NCBI GenBank assembly: GCA_019752115.1
Contig: JAIEMN010000010.1
Span: 62,001-126,000 of the forward strand
Reading direction: 5' to 3'
Source of the DNA: Gemmatimonadaceae bacterium
GTDB lineage: Bacteria; Gemmatimonadota; Gemmatimonadetes; Gemmatimonadales; Gemmatimonadaceae
Length of the DNA stretch: 64,000 nucleotides
The notes under the pieces are model-generated. The model was not told the DNA's origin and searched no databases. It saw only the letters and a list, made by a program, of their open reading frames with translations. Below, one piece after another: positions 62,404-64,000 of this stretch. A program made the position numbers and the translations under genes. The first letter of the stretch is position 1. Each line of letters starts with the position of its first letter.

Positions 62404-62411
62404 CGAAGCTA
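62404..62411 (-). promoter_or_regulatory. TAGCTTCG box upstream of the quinohemoprotein gene
   Basis: Read on the minus strand the bases are TAGCTTCG, the same as the box before the cobalamin riboswitch. It lies about 63 bases before the start codon. A TTG is only about 10 bases upstream, so the -33 element is not convincing. Confidence 0.35.
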
Positions 62412-62472
62412 CGCGCCGGTCCAACACGGCGCGACCCATCGGAGCGCCTCGCCGCTCGCGCCAGTCGCGCCG

Positions 62473-62949
62473 CTAGGCACCCGGTGGCTTCCACTGGAAG
62501 TTCGACGCGTGGTGATGCACGATCCGCCATTCACCACCCACCTGGCGCAGCACAAACGTCCGTCGCGCGAACGACAGGGGCTCGGTGATCGGCGTTGGCG
62601 GAATCGCGCGCAAGTGCGCCGTGACGATGACGACGTCGCCCACCACCTGCGCCTCGACGGCCGATTGGGTGATCGTGATTGGACCGGTCCGGCCTTTGAA
62701 GACGTCGGCAAACGCCGCGCGGATCTGCGCCGTCCCCGTCAGCCGGTACGGGGCATCGCCCACCGGCATGAAGACCGTCGCTGCCTCGTCGAAGGTCCGC
62801 ACGATGCGGTCGAGATCGGCGAGTTCGTTCGCGCGCACGAACTCGCGCACGGTCGCCATTGCGCCGGCAGTGTCCGCGACGGGTTGCGCCTGCACGATCG
62901 GCGCCAGGATGGCGACGCTGAGCAGCAAGGAAAAGAGTCGTCGTGTCAT
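62473..62949 (-). CDS. NTF2-like (SnoaL/DUF4440-type) exported protein
   Basis: The ATG at 62949 gives 158 residues with a signal peptide (MTRRLFSLLLSVAILAPIVQA). The mature part (AGAMATVREFVRANELADLDRIVRTF, FMPVGDAPYRLTG, GEWRIVHHHASNF) is a single cone-shaped NTF2-like domain as in SgcJ/EcaC-family proteins. Such domains bind small molecules or act as isomerases. It follows the frameshifted RCC1 gene in the same direction, and its reading frame joins the shifted RCC1 frame without a stop, which should not be read as a fusion. Confidence 0.75.
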   Translation of the reverse strand: MTRRLFSLLLSVAILAPIVQAQPVADTAGAMATVREFVRANELADLDRIVRTFDEAATVFMPVGDAPYRLTGTAQIRAAFADVFKGRTGPITITQSAVEAQVVGDVVIVTAHLRAIPPTPITEPLSFARRTFVLRQVGGEWRIVHHHASNFQWKPPGA

Positions 62950-63067
62950 GAGGACGGCACGGAGCAGGGTGACCCCTCGCCAGTCGTGAGCGGCTCGCGC
63001 AGCATCAGGCGCTTTCCGGCGCCTCCAAAATGCATGACGCTGGAGTGGCGTGACGATCGACCGCTCG

Positions 63068-64000
63068 CTAGTTGGGGAGCAGCAGCTGCGTCGGGACGTA
63101 GGCGTTCTTCGGCGTGCCCCCCCCCACCACCAGAGCGTTCCGTCGCGTTTCGCGGCGAAGGTCGTATGGCCCACGGTCCAGAGCGCCTCGAGATCGGTGA
63201 TGAGCGGCTTCTTGGGAAGCGGTTGGTAGAACCCATGTGTCCCGATACCGATCTGTCCCCATCCGTCGTGGCCCCACATGCGCAGCGTCCGGTCGCTAAG
63301 GAGCGCGGCCACGTACCCCTCACCGACCGTGATGGACTTCACGCCAACGACGCCTTTCACCGGTTTCGGGGTGAACTGGTTGTCATTGCCATCGGGAGTG
63401 TTGCCCCAGAAGATGCCGTCGCCCATCGTCGCGCTCTGATCGCTCCCCCACATCCACACGGCCCCATCGCTCGTCACCGCGCCGGAGAAGCCAAAGTTGG
63501 TCGTGCCAGCGGCGCCGATATCCACCGCAGCGGGGAGCCCCGCCACCAGCACCGGCTGCGCGCTGCGCGGCAGCGTGGCCGGGTCCGCACCGAGCTGCCC
63601 GTTCTTGTTCTCCCCCCACGCGTACACCTGGCCCGTGCGCGTCAGGGCGAGGTCGTGATCACCGGCGGCCACCACCTTCACCACGTCGCGCAGCCCCGCC
63701 ACCGGTTGCGCCTGCAGTTGCGAGCTTCCCGTCGGCCCGCTCCCCCAGGTGAGCACCGTGCCATCGCGCCGAAGCCCGAGCGCGTGTGTCGACGCCGCCG
63801 AGAGCTGCACGAGATCATTCGGCAGGGCCGTCTTTACCAGAGTGGTGGATCGGAGCGGATTGTTCGGCGTGCGGCTTGAGCCCGCACCGCTCCCAAACTC
63901 ACCACTGTCGTTCATCCCCCACGCGTAGATCGATCCGTCGTCGAGCAGCGCGAGAAAGGCGTTCTTCAGGCGCGCGAGCTGTTTCACCGGCCCCGGGAAG
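63068..64000 (-). pseudogene. RCC1-repeat protein, frameshifted and cut by the window end
   Basis: The frame continues past 64000, so the 5' end is missing; the GTG at 63987 is inside a repeat. Repeats of the RCC1 type are clear: ALLDDGSIYAWGMNDSGEFG, GLRRDGTVLTWG, ALTRTGQVYAWGENKNGQLG, AVTSDGAVWMWGSDQ. In a run of nine C at 63117-63125 (nine G in the coding strand) the frame shifts. Ten G would give LWWWGGGTPKNAYVPTQLLLPN and a natural stop at 63068-63070. As written, the frame instead runs into unrelated sequence. Either a sequencing error, a true mutation or a phase-variable tract is possible. Confidence 0.65.

Noticed and set aside
62473-63987. Single 504-codon fusion of RCC1 repeats and an NTF2-like domain
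   Set aside because: The joining segment is arginine-rich noise after a nine-G tract, and the NTF2-like part has its own ATG and signal peptide.

Overview
The window is GC-rich, gene-dense bacterial chromosome. It best fits a member of Gemmatimonadota (Gemmatimonas-like). The reasons are the many Hanks-type Ser/Thr kinases fused to TPR or TolB-like propeller domains, many GTG starts, ATGA/GTGA four-base gene overlaps, Gram-negative envelope genes (TonB receptor, porin, lipoproteins), and promoter-like TAnnTTTG/TAnnTTCG boxes resembling the Bacteroidota -7 element. The assignment is inference: no rRNA or tRNA gene is present to confirm it.

Layout. 1-5277: the end of a zinc-finger anti-sigma factor gene, then a porin / cupredoxin / sensor-kinase operon. 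5400-9677: a cupredoxin-CHRD lipoprotein, a zinc-ribbon protein of unknown function on the minus strand, and a Tat-exported lipoprotein with two Rieske domains. 9786-18730: a long, tightly overlapped housekeeping run: FmdB-like protein, argS, a PfkB kinase, purM, an outer-membrane protein, ribD, ribE, ribBA, ribH and nusB. 18745-25642: a glycosyltransferase, a hibernation factor, HPr kinase, a complete mannose-type PTS (IIA, IIB, IIC, IID), HPr and enzyme I. 25764-28761: metK, a bifunctional-nuclease-family protein and an exported anchored protein.

28736-35121 is a vitamin B12 uptake operon. It has a promoter, a cobalamin riboswitch and an intrinsic terminator whose 3' arm also holds the ribosome binding site. 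These are followed by BtuF, BtuC, BtuD, a BtuB-like TonB-dependent receptor and a surface-lipoprotein candidate that may act like Bacteroides BtuG. 35214-54346 holds seven Ser/Thr kinases, all on the plus strand and interrupted only by a two-gene HTTM membrane-protein module on the minus strand. Three carry a FlgO/TolB-N-like domain plus TPRs, and four carry PD40-type propellers. They look like receptor kinases that grew by local duplication.

54350-64000: an alpha/beta hydrolase and a double-VOC protein on the plus strand. On the minus strand follow a DUF3592 protein, an exported protein of unknown function, a chemoreceptor, a quinohemoprotein dehydrogenase, an NTF2-like protein, and an RCC1-repeat protein that is frameshifted in a run of nine G and cut by the window end.

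The items most worth following are the kinase array, the shared promoter-like box, the riboswitch platform with the BtuG-like gene, and the porin/cupredoxin/kinase operon.
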